Assembly: GCA_947038515.1 (NCBI GenBank)
Contig: CAMQWJ010000005.1
Location: 1 to 64,000 of the forward strand
Length of the DNA stretch: 64,000 nt
Direction of reading: 5' to 3'
DNA from: an uncultured Fusobacteriaceae bacterium
GTDB lineage: Bacteria; Fusobacteriota; Fusobacteriia; Fusobacteriales; Fusobacteriaceae
Shown here: positions 8,944 through 19,557 of the stretch, piece by piece
Numbering within the stretch: position 1 is the stretch's first letter
Layout: every line of letters begins with the position of its first letter
The notes under the pieces: generated by a model
The model's input: only the letters and a program-made list of their open reading frames with translations
Told to the model about the DNA's origin: nothing
Databases searched by the model: none
Position numbers and translations under genes: made by a program

Positions 8944-9645
8944 GTGATAGAATTTTTAAAAAAAGGAATAAATAAAATTGAAGTAGAACTTTCTGAAGAA
9001 GTAATAGAGAGATTACTAAAGTATTTAAAAATTTTGATGGAATATAATCTTCATACTAATTTAACTTCAATTAGAGAAGAAAAAGAAATTTTAGAAAAAC
9101 ATTTTATAGATTCAATACTACTACAAAAATTCATAAAAAATAGTGATGAAAATGCAATAGATATAGGGACAGGAGCAGGATTTCCAGGAATGGTTTTAGC
9201 CATATGTAATCCAAATATCAATTTTACTCTTATGGACTCTGTTGGGAAAAAAACAAAGTTTTTAGAAATAGTAAAAGAAGAATTAAATTTAAAAAATGTG
9301 GAAGTTGTAAATGCTAGAGCAGAAGAATTTATTACTGAGGAGAATAGAGAAAGTTTTTCAATTGGTCTTTGTAGAGGGGTTTCTAAACTACCTACAATTT
9401 TAGAATATATGATACCTTTTTTGAAAGTTCAGGGAAGATTTTTAGTACAAAAAAGCCCAGACACAGGAGAAGAGCTAGAAGCAGAAAATGCTTTGAGACT
9501 TCTGGGTTCAAAAATAATAGGTGAATCTATAGATGAGTTACCATTTTGTGGTGATAAAAGAAAAATTATTTTAATAGAAAAAGATGAAATGACTAGTAAA
9601 AAGTATCCTAGAAAAGTAGGAAAACCACTAAAAAATCCACTTTAA
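8944..9645 (+). CDS. rsmG: 16S rRNA (guanine527-N7)-methyltransferase RsmG
   Basis: A 233-residue SAM-dependent methyltransferase for m7G527 of 16S rRNA. The SAM-binding motif DIGTGAGFPG lies near residue 77, and the C-terminal RKVGKPLKNPL tail is typical of GidB. It starts with GTG one base after the mnmG stop, with its ribosome site AAGGAG inside mnmG, so the two are coupled. Confidence 0.96.
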   Translation: MIEFLKKGINKIEVELSEEVIERLLKYLKILMEYNLHTNLTSIREEKEILEKHFIDSILLQKFIKNSDENAIDIGTGAGFPGMVLAICNPNINFTLMDSVGKKTKFLEIVKEELNLKNVEVVNARAEEFITEENRESFSIGLCRGVSKLPTILEYMIPFLKVQGRFLVQKSPDTGEELEAENALRLLGSKIIGESIDELPFCGDKRKIILIEKDEMTSKKYPRKVGKPLKNPL

Positions 9646-9701
9646 AAAAAATAAGAACCAAGTAAAACAAAGAAATATTAACTAACAGTAGGAGGTAAGA
9701 A

Positions 9702-12700
9702 GTGAAAAATAAAATTATGCAAAATAAAAAAAAGACAATAATGATATTTATTATTACACTTCTTATGATTATACTGATTTCTTTTAAATTTTTCTTTGTA
9801 CAAACTATGGAAACTATATTAAATATAAGTTTAAAGCCTACATTTAATATAGGAAAAATTTATATAGAACCATCTATTGGTAAGAAAGGAAAGATTTTAA
9901 TAAAAGATGTAGTTATAGAATATAAAAAAGAAACACTAATTGATGCTCCAGTAGTTGAAATAGATTATAATTTGAATAATTCTTTTGCAGCATGGTTAGA
10001 ATTGATTAAAGTATCTGGACCAAAAGTACTTATAGAATTATCTAAAGGAAAAGCAAATATTGTAGACGCTTTTACATCTGGAGGTTCTGATTCACTGTTT
10101 ATATCTACAAAAATAGAGGTAACTAATGCCAGTGCTCTATATAGAGATAGAAGTTATGAAATTAAAATAGAGGAAACAATAGAAAAAATAAATGGTTATG
10201 TAAATTTTTCTATTGAAAAAGGAATAGATCTTAAATTTGTGGGTGAAAAAAATAAAAATTTAATTGAGTATACTTATAATGAGCATGATAAAAAATACAA
10301 TATGACTATTAAAACCCAAAATTTAGAAGTAAATACCTCTCTACTTCAATATGCTTATTATCTTAAAGGACTTGAATACAAAAAAGGATTAGCCAATATA
10401 GATTTAAAAATTTCTGAAAAAGGATTATTTGGAAAAATAGATTTTAAGGATTTGGCTATAGAATATGAACCTTATAAAGCAGAATTTACAAATGGAAAAG
10501 GAATAGTAAATTTTAAAGGTCATCTTATTGATTTGAAAAGTGAAATAGAACTATTTGGAAAAAAAAGAGAATTTTTATTAATGTATGATGCTAAAAAAGG
10601 TTTAAAACTTAATATGAATATAGGAAATTTGACTTATTCAGAAATTGAAAAATATGAAAAGTTGAAAAAATTGAATTTAAAATTAAAAAATTTAAATTTT
10701 AAAGGTACAAATGTAGAAATAAGGGTGGATGAGAAAGATAATTTTTATTTGGACGCTAGTTCAAATGTTGAAGAAAAAAATAAAAAAAACAAATTATTAG
10801 GGTTAGAAAAAATTGAATTAAAAATGAAGAATGATGATATTAAAATAAATTTGAAAGATGTTTGGGTATTAGGAAATCGTATATCTAAAAATCCAACTCT
10901 TAATTTTAAAATTCAAGATACAAAGATGGACATAGGGTATGAAATTGGAAAATTAAAAGGAAATATTGAGTTAGTAGATAAAAAAGATAAGATATTATTA
11001 GAATCTAAGACAGGACTAATAAAGCTAAAAGGAGTTTACGACTTAAAAACTAAAGTTTTATTGCTTAATAATTTAGATTTAAAAGAGAATAAGCAAGATA
11101 AATTTCTTTTTGAATATGATTTTATAAATAAAAAATTATTGAAGTATGATGGGGAATTAAAATTTAATATTTCAGAAGAATATAGTGGTGTCCTAAAAGC
11201 TGATAAAGATGATGAGATATTTAAAATTTTAGAGTTTGAAATACTGGATAAAAATAAAAAGAAAATATTAAATGCTGATGGAGAATTAAATTTAAAAAAT
11301 TTTTTATATGAATTAAATTTTCAAGTTAATGATTTTAAATATTTAACTAAAATTCAAGAAAAAAAAATAGAAATATTATCTTCTTTTAATGGTGTAGTAG
11401 GAAATAAAAACAAAAAACAAACTTTAGATTTAGAGGGAACAATAAAACATATTAAAGTAGAAGAAACATTGATAGAAGGTCTCAGAATGAGTATAAGAGT
11501 TCGAGATAATATTGTTGAAATTCTTGATTTATCTAACAGTTTCTTTAAAGGAAAAGGGAAATATTTTATAAATAAAAATAAATTAATGAGTGAATATAAA
11601 ATCTTTGATTTATCAAATGAAAATATTAAAATAAAAGAACTTAAGTATAAAATAATAGAGGCTAATGGAGAAATAGAAGGAACTGTAAAAAATCTTAATG
11701 GAAAATTAAGAATAAAAAAAATGTTAGTTCAATCTTTTGGAGAAAAAGAAATTGATATTAAAGGACAAGTGGTAATTCAAAAAAATAAAATAAAATTAGA
11801 AAAAATAATTTTAGATGAAACTAGTGAGATTAACGGTGAATATAACTATAAAAATAAAAGTTATACAATGAAGGGAAAAATATTAAATAAAGAAATATTT
11901 AAATATTTAAAATTTGAAGAAATGGTAGGGACTTTGGAAGCTGATATATCTGTAAAAGGTAAAGGCAAAGACATTAAGATAAATGCCCAAGTTGATGCTA
12001 ATAAACTGTACTATAAACGTTATGAGTTACCTGAGTTTCGAGGTGTAATTACATATGAAGCAAAAAAATTATTTGATGGGGTAGTGTTGATAAAAGAAAT
12101 TGATGCACTGAAAAATAATTTTCGAATTGGTGAAGTATTTGGGAATATAAACTTAAAAGAGGATTCTCTAAACCTTCATATTAAAAGTAATGTTGATGAA
12201 GTAGGAAAATATTTTAAAGAGAATTTGATAAGTGGAACTGGAAAAATAAATGGAATAATTAAAGGGACTATAAAAAATCCACATTATGAGATTGAAACTA
12301 AAAATACAAAGATAAAATATAAAAATATAAGTTTTGAAGGTATAAATTTTCGAAGTAGTGGGACAAAGGATAAAATTAATATAGAAGAGTTGAAGTTTGA
12401 ATACTTAAAAAACATATTTTTTGCTTCAGGATGGTATAATTTAAAAAAAGATGCTTATAACTTTAAAATGAAATCTAAAGAAATAAATTTGAATTTTTTA
12501 AATATATTTTTTGAAGAGTATACAGATTCTAAAATTAATGGAAAGGCAGAATTTGATATTGTATTAGATAGTAGAGGGAATAAAGGTAATTTTATTGGTA
12601 GTGAAATTTCATTTGATAATAAAAAATATTTTATTAATGGAAAAAATCTTACGTTTGATTTTTTATTAAATGGAAAGACTATTTCTATAAATAAATTTAT

Positions 12701-14000
12701 AGGATTAATTAATGATGGTGAAACTTCAATAAAGGGAGTAATTGAAATACCGAGCTTTAAAAATATAGTAGAAAAAACAGTTAATTTCCGAGAAATCAAG
12801 AGAGATTTAATATTAAAAATAAAAAAGGCTAACTATAATATTCCAAATTATTTGAATATTGTATTTGATGCAGATTTAACTGTGAAAAATAAAGAAATGA
12901 GTGGAGATATTATTTTTCAAGGTGGAGAAATAACAAATGTTCCCAATGTAGGTTCAGATTTAAGTATTATAAAAACAATAAAAAATATCATTTTATCACC
13001 TTTTAATAAAAAAATAAAAAAAAGAGAATTTAAAGGGATAGTAGAAGAAAAAAAGATAAAAACAAGTAAATTTTCAACTAATATTGGAGTGAAAATTGAA
13101 AAAGGAATAGAGTTAGATATAGAGAGTATTGCGGCGGTGGTACAAGGAGTTACAGGTACTTTAAGAGGAAGCGGAAGAATTGAAGGGACGGATAAAGAAA
13201 TAACCTATTTAGGAAACTTAGAAATAGGAAATGGAGAATTCTTCATGGGGGATAATGATTTTTATATAAGAAGTGCAAGAGTAATCTTTAGTAATCCTAA
13301 TGATTATTATCCTGATTTTAATCCAAGATTATTGTTTGAGGCAAATACACGAGATTTTAATAATAATATTGAAATAGGTGTGGCTGGTGAAATGAATGAT
13401 TTGAAATTTAGAATAAAAACAAAGAATGAAAATAGTAGTGGTTCAATTAGTTCCTTGTTTATAAAAGAAACCAAGGATGGAGAAACAGGTGTAAACAGTG
13501 AAGTGAGTTCAATATTTTTTAAAAGTATAATTGATTCACAAATTTCAGGAGTTCTATTAGGACCAACAGCAAGAAAATTAAAAAAAATATTTGGGCTATC
13601 TAAGTTGAGAATTTCTTCTGATTTTATCATCCCATCAACAACTGATGATGAAAGAGAAAATAATAATTTTGCTTTTGGAGCAAAATTAGAAATAGAGGAT
13701 AAAATATATAAAGATAAGCTGTTTATAGTTGGAAGGGCAAGATTTTTAGGTAGTGAAACAGAAAATGGTAAAAACAAAGGAAATACTTTTGATAAATATA
13801 GTGCAGGTTTATTGTATAAAATTTCTGAAAATAAATCTATTGGAATAGGGGTAGAAACCTATGATAAAGAGAGCATTAAAAATCTAAATGATGAAAAAAA
13901 AGAAAATTCTTTAAATTATTATATTGACTTTAGGCTTGAGAAAAAGTATGATAGTCTAAGTGAAATATTTTTTAATCCATTTCAAAAAAATAAAAATTAG
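9702..14000 (+). CDS. TamB/AsmA-like envelope protein (DUF490 C-terminal domain)
   Basis: A 1432-residue protein with one N-terminal membrane anchor (about residues 9-32), followed by a very long beta-rich, Lys/Ile/Asn-rich repetitive periplasmic region and a TamB-type DUF490 domain in roughly the last 330 residues (ITYLGNLEIGNGEFFMGD, then the SSLFIKE and LKKIFGLSKLRI regions). TamB-family proteins bridge inner and outer membrane and work in autotransporter assembly or phospholipid transport. The GTG start follows AGGAGG with a 6-base gap. It lies 29 bases before bamA, the common tamB-bamA type arrangement in lineages without TamA. Confidence 0.85.
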   Translation: MKNKIMQNKKKTIMIFIITLLMIILISFKFFFVQTMETILNISLKPTFNIGKIYIEPSIGKKGKILIKDVVIEYKKETLIDAPVVEIDYNLNNSFAAWLELIKVSGPKVLIELSKGKANIVDAFTSGGSDSLFISTKIEVTNASALYRDRSYEIKIEETIEKINGYVNFSIEKGIDLKFVGEKNKNLIEYTYNEHDKKYNMTIKTQNLEVNTSLLQYAYYLKGLEYKKGLANIDLKISEKGLFGKIDFKDLAIEYEPYKAEFTNGKGIVNFKGHLIDLKSEIELFGKKREFLLMYDAKKGLKLNMNIGNLTYSEIEKYEKLKKLNLKLKNLNFKGTNVEIRVDEKDNFYLDASSNVEEKNKKNKLLGLEKIELKMKNDDIKINLKDVWVLGNRISKNPTLNFKIQDTKMDIGYEIGKLKGNIELVDKKDKILLESKTGLIKLKGVYDLKTKVLLLNNLDLKENKQDKFLFEYDFINKKLLKYDGELKFNISEEYSGVLKADKDDEIFKILEFEILDKNKKKILNADGELNLKNFLYELNFQVNDFKYLTKIQEKKIEILSSFNGVVGNKNKKQTLDLEGTIKHIKVEETLIEGLRMSIRVRDNIVEILDLSNSFFKGKGKYFINKNKLMSEYKIFDLSNENIKIKELKYKIIEANGEIEGTVKNLNGKLRIKKMLVQSFGEKEIDIKGQVVIQKNKIKLEKIILDETSEINGEYNYKNKSYTMKGKILNKEIFKYLKFEEMVGTLEADISVKGKGKDIKINAQVDANKLYYKRYELPEFRGVITYEAKKLFDGVVLIKEIDALKNNFRIGEVFGNINLKEDSLNLHIKSNVDEVGKYFKENLISGTGKINGIIKGTIKNPHYEIETKNTKIKYKNISFEGINFRSSGTKDKINIEELKFEYLKNIFFASGWYNLKKDAYNFKMKSKEINLNFLNIFFEEYTDSKINGKAEFDIVLDSRGNKGNFIGSEISFDNKKYFINGKNLTFDFLLNGKTISINKFIGLINDGETSIKGVIEIPSFKNIVEKTVNFREIKRDLILKIKKANYNIPNYLNIVFDADLTVKNKEMSGDIIFQGGEITNVPNVGSDLSIIKTIKNIILSPFNKKIKKREFKGIVEEKKIKTSKFSTNIGVKIEKGIELDIESIAAVVQGVTGTLRGSGRIEGTDKEITYLGNLEIGNGEFFMGDNDFYIRSARVIFSNPNDYYPDFNPRLLFEANTRDFNNNIEIGVAGEMNDLKFRIKTKNENSSGSISSLFIKETKDGETGVNSEVSSIFFKSIIDSQISGVLLGPTARKLKKIFGLSKLRISSDFIIPSTTDDERENNNFAFGAKLEIEDKIYKDKLFIVGRARFLGSETENGKNKGNTFDKYSAGLLYKISENKSIGIGVETYDKESIKNLNDEKKENSLNYYIDFRLEKKYDSLSEIFFNPFQKNKN

Positions 14001-14029
14001 AAACTGTATAGAAGGAGTGTTGGAAAAGT

Positions 14030-16087
14030 ATGAGAAAATATTTAATAGGTATTGCTACTGTTTTAATGTTTTGTAGTAGCTTTGCAGAAAAAGCTATGGG
14101 GACGAATAGTAATTATGTAGTAAAGGAAATTGAATTTGAAGGAAATAAAGAGATACCAAAAGATGTAATCAGATCTTTAATGAGTACCAAAATAGGAGAT
14201 AAATTTTCTACTCAAAAGCTAATAGAAGATTACAATTCAATAAATTCAGAAAAATATGTTGATAAACTATATTTGACTTCTGAAGTTATTAATGGTGGTT
14301 TGAAAGTTAATGTTAAATTAGAGGAAAGTAAAGATATAAAAAGTATATTATCAAAGAAAGGTATTATTCCCAATAGTGAAAAAGATATGGGGAAAGTTAA
14401 AAGTTTAATTCAAAAAATATCTTTCAACGGAATAAATTATTCTCCGCAGAAAGAAATTGTTAAAAAAATGAAATTAAAGGTAGGGAGTTTAGCTTCAAAA
14501 TTAAAAATTGGAGCAACAAGGGAGGAATTATTAAGAACAGGTTATTTTTCTCAAGTAAAGGTTAGAATAAAAGAGTATGATGGGAAAATAGAAGTCATGT
14601 TTGATGTAATTGAAAATCCTCTTGTGAGCGAAATAAATATAGTTGGAAATACTATTTTTACAACTGAAAAAATTCTATCATTATTAAAAAGTAAGCCTGG
14701 AAAGATACTAAATATTGGTGAAGTTAGAGCAGACGAGGAAGAAATTAGACGATTATATTATAACGATGGTTATATTCTAATGGATGTGAAAATAGAAAGT
14801 AAAACAGGGAGTGATTTAAATTTTTTCATAAGTGAAGGAAAAATTAGAGATATATATCTTAAAAAAATGATTACAAAAAATAGAGGTAGTAGAAGAACAG
14901 CTTCAGATAACCTTTTAAAAACTAAAAAATTTGTAATAGAAAGAGAAATTTCTTTAGAGAAAGATAAAATATTTAATGTAAATGATTACAAAGAAACATC
15001 TGAAAATTTAAAGAGAACAGGACAATTTAAAAATATTAAATATGATACGAATATTATTCCAGGAGATCCTGATGGACGGAATATAACTTTGTTACTTGAA
15101 GAAGAAAAAACTGCCAGTCTACAAGGGGCAATTTCTTATGGTTCTGAAATAGGATTATTAGGGATGATAGCAGTAAAAGAGAGTAACTGGGGTGGACGTG
15201 GTCAAAATTTAGGAATTAGTTTTGAGCAGTCAGATGAATCGTACTCAAGTTTCAGTGTAGATTTCTTTGATCCATGGATTAAAGATACAGATAGAGTATC
15301 ATGGGGTTGGGGACTTTATAAAACTGATTCTGAAATAGATGAAAGTATTCTTTTTAATGAAATTGATACTTATGGTGCAAAACTTAATGTTGGAAAAGGA
15401 TTTGGAAAATATACAAGATTGTCTTTAGGTCTAAAAATGGAACACATTACAGAAAAAAATGTTAATGGCTCTAAGACTGACGAGTATTACTTAGCAAGTC
15501 TATATCCATCATTAACTTATGATACTAGAAACAATTATTTAAATCCAACATCAGGAAATTATTTGAAACTTCAATTAGAAGTTGGATATGCAGATGGATA
15601 TGATGCTGGAGAGTTTGGAAACATAACTTTTGAAGGAAGAACTTATCATAGAGGATTCTTCAAGAAAAATACTTTTTCATACAGAATAGTAACAGGTGTC
15701 ATGACTGAGACAACTAAAGAATCACAAAGATTTTGGGTTGGTGGAAATAATATGAGAGGTTATGAAGCTGGATATTTTCAAGGAACTAAAAAAATTGTAG
15801 CAACAATGGAGAATAGAACTCAATTTAATGATATATTAGGACTAGTATTTTTTGCTGATGCAGGAAGAGCCTGGGACCAAAACGGAAGAGATCCTGGATA
15901 TAGAGGATATAAGGATAAAGAATTTTCTGATAAATTCGCAGATGATATAGCACTTTCTGCTGGTGTTGGATTAAGAATAACAACACCGATAGGTCCACTT
16001 AGATTTGATTTCGGTTGGCCTGTAGGGAAAAAAATAGGAAAGACAGATGGTATGCAGTTCTACTTTAATATGGGACAATCGTTCTAA
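14030..16087 (+). CDS. bamA: Outer-membrane protein assembly factor BamA
   Basis: A 685-residue Omp85 protein: a signal peptide (residues 1 to about 20), several POTRA repeats to about residue 350 (VVKEIEFEGNKEIP, LVSEINIVGNTIFTTEKI), then a C-terminal beta-barrel with GGNNMRGYEAG corresponding to the VRGF loop motif and a terminal Phe (NMGQSF). It inserts beta-barrel proteins into the outer membrane. Neighbours tamB-like, ompH/skp and lpxD support this. It could in principle be a TamA, but the length, several POTRAs and the ompH/lpxD context favour BamA. Confidence 0.92.
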   Translation: MRKYLIGIATVLMFCSSFAEKAMGTNSNYVVKEIEFEGNKEIPKDVIRSLMSTKIGDKFSTQKLIEDYNSINSEKYVDKLYLTSEVINGGLKVNVKLEESKDIKSILSKKGIIPNSEKDMGKVKSLIQKISFNGINYSPQKEIVKKMKLKVGSLASKLKIGATREELLRTGYFSQVKVRIKEYDGKIEVMFDVIENPLVSEINIVGNTIFTTEKILSLLKSKPGKILNIGEVRADEEEIRRLYYNDGYILMDVKIESKTGSDLNFFISEGKIRDIYLKKMITKNRGSRRTASDNLLKTKKFVIEREISLEKDKIFNVNDYKETSENLKRTGQFKNIKYDTNIIPGDPDGRNITLLLEEEKTASLQGAISYGSEIGLLGMIAVKESNWGGRGQNLGISFEQSDESYSSFSVDFFDPWIKDTDRVSWGWGLYKTDSEIDESILFNEIDTYGAKLNVGKGFGKYTRLSLGLKMEHITEKNVNGSKTDEYYLASLYPSLTYDTRNNYLNPTSGNYLKLQLEVGYADGYDAGEFGNITFEGRTYHRGFFKKNTFSYRIVTGVMTETTKESQRFWVGGNNMRGYEAGYFQGTKKIVATMENRTQFNDILGLVFFADAGRAWDQNGRDPGYRGYKDKEFSDKFADDIALSAGVGLRITTPIGPLRFDFGWPVGKKIGKTDGMQFYFNMGQSF

Positions 16088-16129
16088 AATAAATTCAACA
16101 AATTAAAAAAAAAAAATATGGAGGAAAAA

Positions 16130-16603
16130 ATGAAAAAAGCATTAGTAGTATTAACAATGGTATTATCAATGACAGCAATGGCGGCAAAAGTAGGTTATAT
16201 TAATTCAGGAGAGATTTTTCAAAAATATTCTAAAACAGCAGAATTAAGAAAAAACTTAAACAAAGAGAAAGTTAGATTGGAAAACGAGATTAAAACAAAA
16301 GAAGTAAAGTTACAAAAAATGCAACTAGATCTTCAATCAAAAGGAAATAAAGTAACTGAACAAGATAAGAAAAACTTTCAGAAACAAGTAGAAACTTTAC
16401 AAAAATTTGTAAAAGATTCTCAAACGAAATTAAGAAAAGAAGAGATGACTAGAGTAACAGAAATAGATAAAATTTTGAAAAAAGCAATAGATAAGATTGC
16501 AAAATCAGAAAAAGCAGATTATATTTTTGAAGGGGAAATTATGAGATTTGGTGGAATAAACTATACTTCAAAAGTTCTTTCTGAAATGGAAAAAAATAAA
16601 TAA
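16130..16603 (+). CDS. OmpH/Skp-family periplasmic chaperone
   Basis: A 157-residue secreted protein with a signal peptide cleaved after MTAMA, followed by the OmpH signature [11 protein letters not shown] and a long charged coiled coil (about residues 40-120). Skp trimers hold unfolded outer-membrane proteins for BamA. An upstream in-frame ATG at 16118 exists, but the GGAGG at 16120-16124 overlaps it and is correctly spaced for the ATG at 16130. The bamA-ompH-lpxD order is the usual one in Gram-negative bacteria. Confidence 0.92.
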   Translation: MKKALVVLTMVLSMTAMAAKVGYINSGEIFQKYSKTAELRKNLNKEKVRLENEIKTKEVKLQKMQLDLQSKGNKVTEQDKKNFQKQVETLQKFVKDSQTKLRKEEMTRVTEIDKILKKAIDKIAKSEKADYIFEGEIMRFGGINYTSKVLSEMEKNK

Positions 16604-16622
16604 AATCAAGATAGGAGGAAAA

Positions 16623-17639
16623 ATGGACTATAAAGTTTCAGACTTAGTAGCCCTACTTGATTGTGAAATTAAGGGAGTTTTAAGATTAGAAAGAATTTCT
16701 AATCTTGCTCCCTTTTTTCAAGCCGAGGAAGGCTCAATAACCTTTGCATCAGATGAAAAATTTATAAAAAAAATTGATGAAACTAAAGCCAGTGTGATAA
16801 TTGTTCCAAGAGGGGTATGTTTACCAGAATTAAATAAGATGTTTCTTATTGTTGATGAAAACCCAAGGATATTAATGCCAAAAATTCTTAATTTTTTTAA
16901 AAGAAAAGTAAAGAAAAGCATTAAAATGATAGAAGATTCTGCTATAATAGGTGAAAATAGTTTGATTGGTCCAAATGTTTATATAGGACATTCTTGTATA
17001 ATTGGATCTAATGTAAATATTATGCCAGGAGCAGTCATAGGTGAGGGAGTAAAAATAGGCGACAATTCTATTATAAATGGAAACGTTGTAATAAGAGAAT
17101 TTTGTGAGTTAGGAAAAAATTGTATAATTCAACCAGGAGCCGTAATAGGTTCAGATGGATTTGGATATGTGAAAGTTAATGGTATTAATGAAAAAATAGA
17201 ACAAATAGGTGCTGTAATTCTAGGAGATAATGTTGAGATTGGTGCTAATACAACAGTTGATCGTGGAGCAATTGGAAACACTATAATAAAATCAAATACG
17301 AAGATAGATAATCTTGTTCAGATAGCCCATAATGACATTATTGGTGAAAATTGTTTGATAATATCTCAAGTTGGGATAGCGGGAAGTACAGAAATAGGAG
17401 ATAATACTATTATTGCTGGTCAAGCTGGAATTGGTGGACATCTTAAAATAGGTAAAAATGTTGTAATTGCTGCAAAATCAGGAGTAACAGGAAATATTCA
17501 AGATGATTTACAAGTTTCGGGATTTCCTCTTGTAGCACACAGAGAAGATATGAAAATAAAATCTGCAATAAGAAAATTACCAAATACATATAAAAAAATA
17601 AAAGAAATTGAAAAAACACTTAAGAGTATGATAAAATAA
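16623..17639 (+). CDS. lpxD: UDP-3-O-acylglucosamine N-acyltransferase LpxD
   Basis: A 338-residue enzyme for the third step of lipid A synthesis, the transfer of a hydroxyacyl chain from ACP to UDP-3-O-acyl-glucosamine. An N-terminal uridine-binding domain (1 to about 100) precedes a left-handed beta-helix of hexapeptide repeats, with the signature [11 protein letters not shown] and the catalytic histidine at residue 236 in QIAHND. A short C-terminal helix follows. It starts behind AGGAGG, 19 bases after ompH. Lipid A is therefore acylated in this organism. Confidence 0.96.
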   Translation: MDYKVSDLVALLDCEIKGVLRLERISNLAPFFQAEEGSITFASDEKFIKKIDETKASVIIVPRGVCLPELNKMFLIVDENPRILMPKILNFFKRKVKKSIKMIEDSAIIGENSLIGPNVYIGHSCIIGSNVNIMPGAVIGEGVKIGDNSIINGNVVIREFCELGKNCIIQPGAVIGSDGFGYVKVNGINEKIEQIGAVILGDNVEIGANTTVDRGAIGNTIIKSNTKIDNLVQIAHNDIIGENCLIISQVGIAGSTEIGDNTIIAGQAGIGGHLKIGKNVVIAAKSGVTGNIQDDLQVSGFPLVAHREDMKIKSAIRKLPNTYKKIKEIEKTLKSMIK

Positions 17640-17667
17640 GATAGCAAATTTAAAATGAGGTATATAA

Positions 17668-18258
17668 ATGAAAAAAAGGATTTTTTTTAATAAGTGTGAG
17701 GAAATGAGGTTTATATCTCACTTGGATCTTTTAAGATTTTTTGAAAGAGTAATGATAAAAGCAAATATTCCAGTGAAATATAGTCAAGGTTTCCATCCAA
17801 GACCAAAAATATCTTTTGGAAATCCTATTCCTTTAGGGACAGAATCATTTAATGAAGTACTAGAGTTAGAGCTTGAAAAAGAAATGTCTAACTTGGAATT
17901 ATTGAATAACTTTAATTCATTAGATATAAAAGGATTTAAAGTTCTTTCAGTGGAAGAGAAAGCTGATAAAGTTGGAATAGCTGAGAGGTTTTCAGTTGCA
18001 ATTTATGAAATTGAATCTAATGAAGAAAGTATTGATAAATTATTTGATTTATTTTCCCAAAATAATATAATTGAAACAAAAGAAAAGAAAGGAAAAATAG
18101 TAGTGAGGGATTTGAAAGAAAAAATAAGAGACTTTAAAAAAGAAAATGAAAAAAAAATAGTAGTGAATATTTTTAATGGATCTCCTAATACTTTTTTAGA
18201 AATTTGTAAAATAAAAGATTTTGAGGTTAATGTAAAAAAAATAGGATACGAATTATAA
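17668..18258 (+). CDS. DUF2344 (TIGR03936) family protein, standalone
   Basis: A 196-residue protein whose N-terminus (RFISHLDLLRFFERVMIKANIP, then YSQGFHPRPKISF and GTES.NEVLELEL) matches the radical-SAM-linked DUF2344 family. In many bacteria this domain is fused to or sits beside a YgiQ-like radical SAM protein and RNase E/G; neither is nearby here. The function is unknown, with an RNA-modification or RNA-processing link suspected for the family. It lies between lpxD and serS, same strand. Confidence 0.8.
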   Translation: MKKRIFFNKCEEMRFISHLDLLRFFERVMIKANIPVKYSQGFHPRPKISFGNPIPLGTESFNEVLELELEKEMSNLELLNNFNSLDIKGFKVLSVEEKADKVGIAERFSVAIYEIESNEESIDKLFDLFSQNNIIETKEKKGKIVVRDLKEKIRDFKKENEKKIVVNIFNGSPNTFLEICKIKDFEVNVKKIGYEL

Positions 18259-18279
18259 AATATAATTATAGGAGGAGAA

Positions 18280-19551
18280 ATGTTAGAGTTAAAATATATA
18301 AGAGAAAATATGAGTGCACTAGAAAAAATGTTAACTAATAGAGGAAGTAAAATATCTCTAGAAGAATTAAGAATATTAGATGAAGAAAGAAGAAAAATTC
18401 TTTCAGAAGTAGAAAATTTGAAATATCAAAAAAATACTTCATCTGCTCTTGTAGCTGAAAAGAAAAAATCTGGTGAGGACGCTAGTGAAATAATCACTAA
18501 GATGGGGGGAGTTTCTTCTAAAATTAAAGAACTAGAAATAAAATTGTCAGAAGTTGATGAAAAGCTTACAGCTATTCAGATGATTTTACCAAATGTTTAT
18601 GATAAAAGTGTCCCTATTGGAAAAACAGAAGACGATAATGTTGAAGTAAAAAAATGGGGAACACCTAAAGTATTTGATTTTGAGCCAAAACCACATTGGG
18701 AGTTAGGTGAAGAGTTAGAAATATTGGATTTTGAAAGAGGTGCAAAATTAGGTGGTTCAAGATTTGTGGTTTATCGTGGACAAGGGGCAAGATTAGAGCG
18801 TAGTTTAATAAACTTCATGTTGGACACTCATACAACAGAACATGGTTATATAGAGCATCTGACGCCTTTTATGGTGAAAAGAGAAATTTGTGAGGGGACT
18901 GGACAACTTCCTAAGTTTGAAGATGATATGTACAGAACTGCTGATGATATGTTTTTAATTTCAACTTCAGAGATAACAATGACAAATTTACATAGAAAAG
19001 AGATGCTAGAAGAAAAAAGTTTACCAAAACATTATACAGCATATTCACCTTGCTTTAGAAGAGAAGCAGGTTCTTATGGACGAGATGTAAAAGGTCTTAT
19101 TAGATTACACCAGTTTAATAAAGTTGAAATGGTTAAATTTACCACTCCAGAAAATTCAGATTCTGAACTTGAAAAAATGGTTGTAAATGCAGAAACAATT
19201 TTACAAAAATTAGGATTACCATATAGAATAATATTATTATGTACTGGAGATATGGGCTTTGCTTCAGCTAAGACGTATGATTTAGAAGTATGGCTACCAT
19301 CTGAAGGGAAATATCGAGAAATATCTTCTTGTTCAAACTGTACAGATTTTCAAGCTAGAAGAATGGGACTTAAATATAGACCAGAAGGAAATAATAAAAG
19401 TGAGTTTGTCCACACTTTAAATGGATCAGGACTAGCTGTAGGTAGAACAGTGGTTGCTATAATGGAAAACTATCAACAAAAAGATGGAAGTTTTCTAATT
19501 CCAGAAATATTAATTCCTTATATGGGTGGAGTAAAAATAGTAGGTAAGTAG
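18280..19551 (+). CDS. serS: Serine--tRNA ligase
   Basis: A 423-residue class II aminoacyl-tRNA synthetase. The N-terminal coiled-coil arm (about residues 30-105) binds the long variable arm of tRNA-Ser. Motif 2 is seen in the [26 protein letters not shown] stretch and motif 3 in [19 protein letters not shown], with the serine-specific TSE (ISTSEI). Length and motifs are complete. The ribosome site AGGAGG precedes the ATG. Confidence 0.98.
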   Translation: MLELKYIRENMSALEKMLTNRGSKISLEELRILDEERRKILSEVENLKYQKNTSSALVAEKKKSGEDASEIITKMGGVSSKIKELEIKLSEVDEKLTAIQMILPNVYDKSVPIGKTEDDNVEVKKWGTPKVFDFEPKPHWELGEELEILDFERGAKLGGSRFVVYRGQGARLERSLINFMLDTHTTEHGYIEHLTPFMVKREICEGTGQLPKFEDDMYRTADDMFLISTSEITMTNLHRKEMLEEKSLPKHYTAYSPCFRREAGSYGRDVKGLIRLHQFNKVEMVKFTTPENSDSELEKMVVNAETILQKLGLPYRIILLCTGDMGFASAKTYDLEVWLPSEGKYREISSCSNCTDFQARRMGLKYRPEGNNKSEFVHTLNGSGLAVGRTVVAIMENYQQKDGSFLIPEILIPYMGGVKIVGK

Positions 19552-19557
19552 GTTAAA

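Noticed and set aside
12455-13777. Minus-strand ORFs of 114 and 156 codons inside the tamB-like gene
   Set aside because: They are antisense shadows of a long AT-rich frame, with no ribosome sites and low-complexity Phe/Leu/Ser translations.
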